Positions 4,638-5,049 of a stretch of 5,049 bases of DNA are shown one piece after another. How positions within the stretch are numbered: the first letter of the stretch is position 1; every line of letters begins with the position of its first letter. Origin of the DNA: Betaproteobacteria bacterium (GTDB lineage Bacteria > Pseudomonadota > Gammaproteobacteria > Burkholderiales > UBA9220); assembly GCA_020061285.1 (NCBI GenBank), contig JAGUYQ010000096.1:1-5049 (forward strand), written 5' to 3'. A program made the position numbers and the translations under genes. The notes beneath the pieces were generated by a model. The model made no database searches and was not told the DNA's origin. It was given only the letters and a program-made list of their open reading frames with translations.

Positions 4638-4936
4638 GGCATTCGGCTTTTGAAGCGGCGGGGCCGCAGGGGCTTTGCCCCCTGCGGCAAGTAAAGAGCG
4701 GGCTGAAAAAAATCCTTCACTACCGGAAGGCCCCGGCAATCTGCTAGCCTTTGGAAAGACACCACCATTCGTATGGCAAAAAGGGGGTTCCCATGAACGA
4801 GGCAGCCGACAAGACGGAAGGATTGAGCATCCTCTCCCGTCCCGAAATCGAGGAACTGGAGAAAAACGTCCGCTTCCTCCAGACCCGCCAAGGCACGCGC
4901 TTGGCCTTCCACGAGTACGGCGACCCCAATGGCCGC
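4321..4936 (+). repeat. Exact 16-bp repeat, copies 600 bp apart
   Basis: CGACCCCAATGGCCGC occurs at 4321-4336, inside the ribbon-helix-helix gene, and again at 4921-4936, inside the hydrolase gene. The two are read in different codon frames (TTPMA versus GDPNGR), so shared protein sequence does not explain the match. Only the two 16-bp copies are meant, not the span between. Confidence 0.5.
4663..4688. repeat. GC-rich palindrome after the ribbon-helix-helix gene
   Basis: GCCGCAGGGG (4663-4672) pairs perfectly with CCCCTGCGGC (4679-4688) around the loop CTTTGC. It lies 25 bp after the stop of the ribbon-helix-helix gene. No T-run follows on either strand, so factor-independent termination would be atypical. 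The sequence looks like a REP-type extragenic palindrome, but one copy in the window cannot show that it is repeated in the genome. It may serve as a 3' end barrier. Confidence 0.55.
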
Positions 4937-5049
4937 CCCATCATTTTCTACCACGGCACGGGCTCCCACGTGCACGGCATGCTCCTGCACAAACCCGCCT
5001 TGAAATACGGCTTCCGCATCGTCGCGCCGAACCGCCCCGGCGTCGCCCA
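4793..5049 (+). CDS. Alpha/beta-hydrolase-fold protein, 3' end beyond window
   Basis: From ATG 4793, 85 complete codons run to the window edge. GGGGG (4783-4787) five bases upstream is a usable Shine-Dalgarno. Residues 26-42 (VRFLQTRQGTRLAFHEY) and the following GDPNGRPIIFYHGTGS (43-58) match the start of an alpha/beta hydrolase: first strands, then the HG-G oxyanion loop at 54-58. IVAPNRPGVA (76-85) corresponds to the usual DRPG-G turn, with Asn in place of Asp. The nucleophile elbow and the other catalytic residues lie outside the window, so neither substrate nor activity can be judged. There is no signal peptide, so it is probably cytoplasmic. It follows the ribbon-helix-helix gene by 155 bp with a palindrome between, so it is probably a separate unit; only weak promoter-like sequence (TGCTAGCCT, 4742-4750) was seen. 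Confidence 0.85.
   Translation, partial: MNEAADKTEGLSILSRPEIEELEKNVRFLQTRQGTRLAFHEYGDPNGRPIIFYHGTGSHVHGMLLHKPALKYGFRIVAPNRPGVA

Noticed and set aside
4751..4777. Promoter TTGGAA / TATGGC before the hydrolase gene
   Set aside because: The spacer is only 15 bp and the -10 match is poor, so it was not listed as a feature.

Overview
The window looks like chromosomal DNA from a GC-rich proteobacterium, most likely a betaproteobacterium. That is inferred from the codon bias, the close fit of the ABC exporter to the proteobacterial Atm1 type, and the gene style; no rRNA or marker gene confirms it. Most of the window is ordinary. The least ordinary part is a short, very AT-rich, repeat-dense regulatory island near 4100-4212.

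Layout. Positions 1-1139 (minus strand) hold the N-terminal 379 codons of a DUF342/FapA-family protein, a wing domain followed by a beta-helix, whose C-terminus lies outside the window. Positions 1140-1313 form a divergent intergenic region. A good sigma-70-type promoter faces left and an extended -10 element faces right; the two overlap, and a perfect 9-bp tandem repeat resembling a Fur box fills the spacer of the leftward promoter. Positions 1314-3110 (plus) encode a complete Atm1-type half-size ABC exporter of 598 residues. It is followed after 29 bp by a 78-codon unknown gene (3140-3376). A GC-rich hairpin (3376-3419) separates this unit from an oppositely oriented pair of small genes: an 82-residue unknown protein (3434-3682) and, upstream of it, an 86-residue cysteine-rich protein (3721-3981).

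Positions 3982-4253 contain a terminator-like hairpin, then a stretch with only 18 G/C in 90 bases (4101-4190). That stretch carries two sets of direct repeats and a 23-bp palindrome, and a small leader hairpin lies just after it. Next comes a gene for a 127-residue ribbon-helix-helix-like protein with a basic, disordered-looking N-terminal tail (4254-4637). After a strong palindrome without a T-run, an alpha/beta-hydrolase-fold gene starts at 4793 and runs off the window.

How the parts may work together. Atm1-type exporters move glutathione-related or metal/sulfur-related substrates, so iron or metal control of the 1186-1206 element is plausible but untested. The ribbon-helix-helix protein is a natural candidate to bind the palindrome and repeats just upstream of its own gene, and could also control the divergently placed cysteine-rich/82-residue pair. 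No CRISPR array, RNA gene, transposase or integrase was seen, and no complete new system can be claimed.
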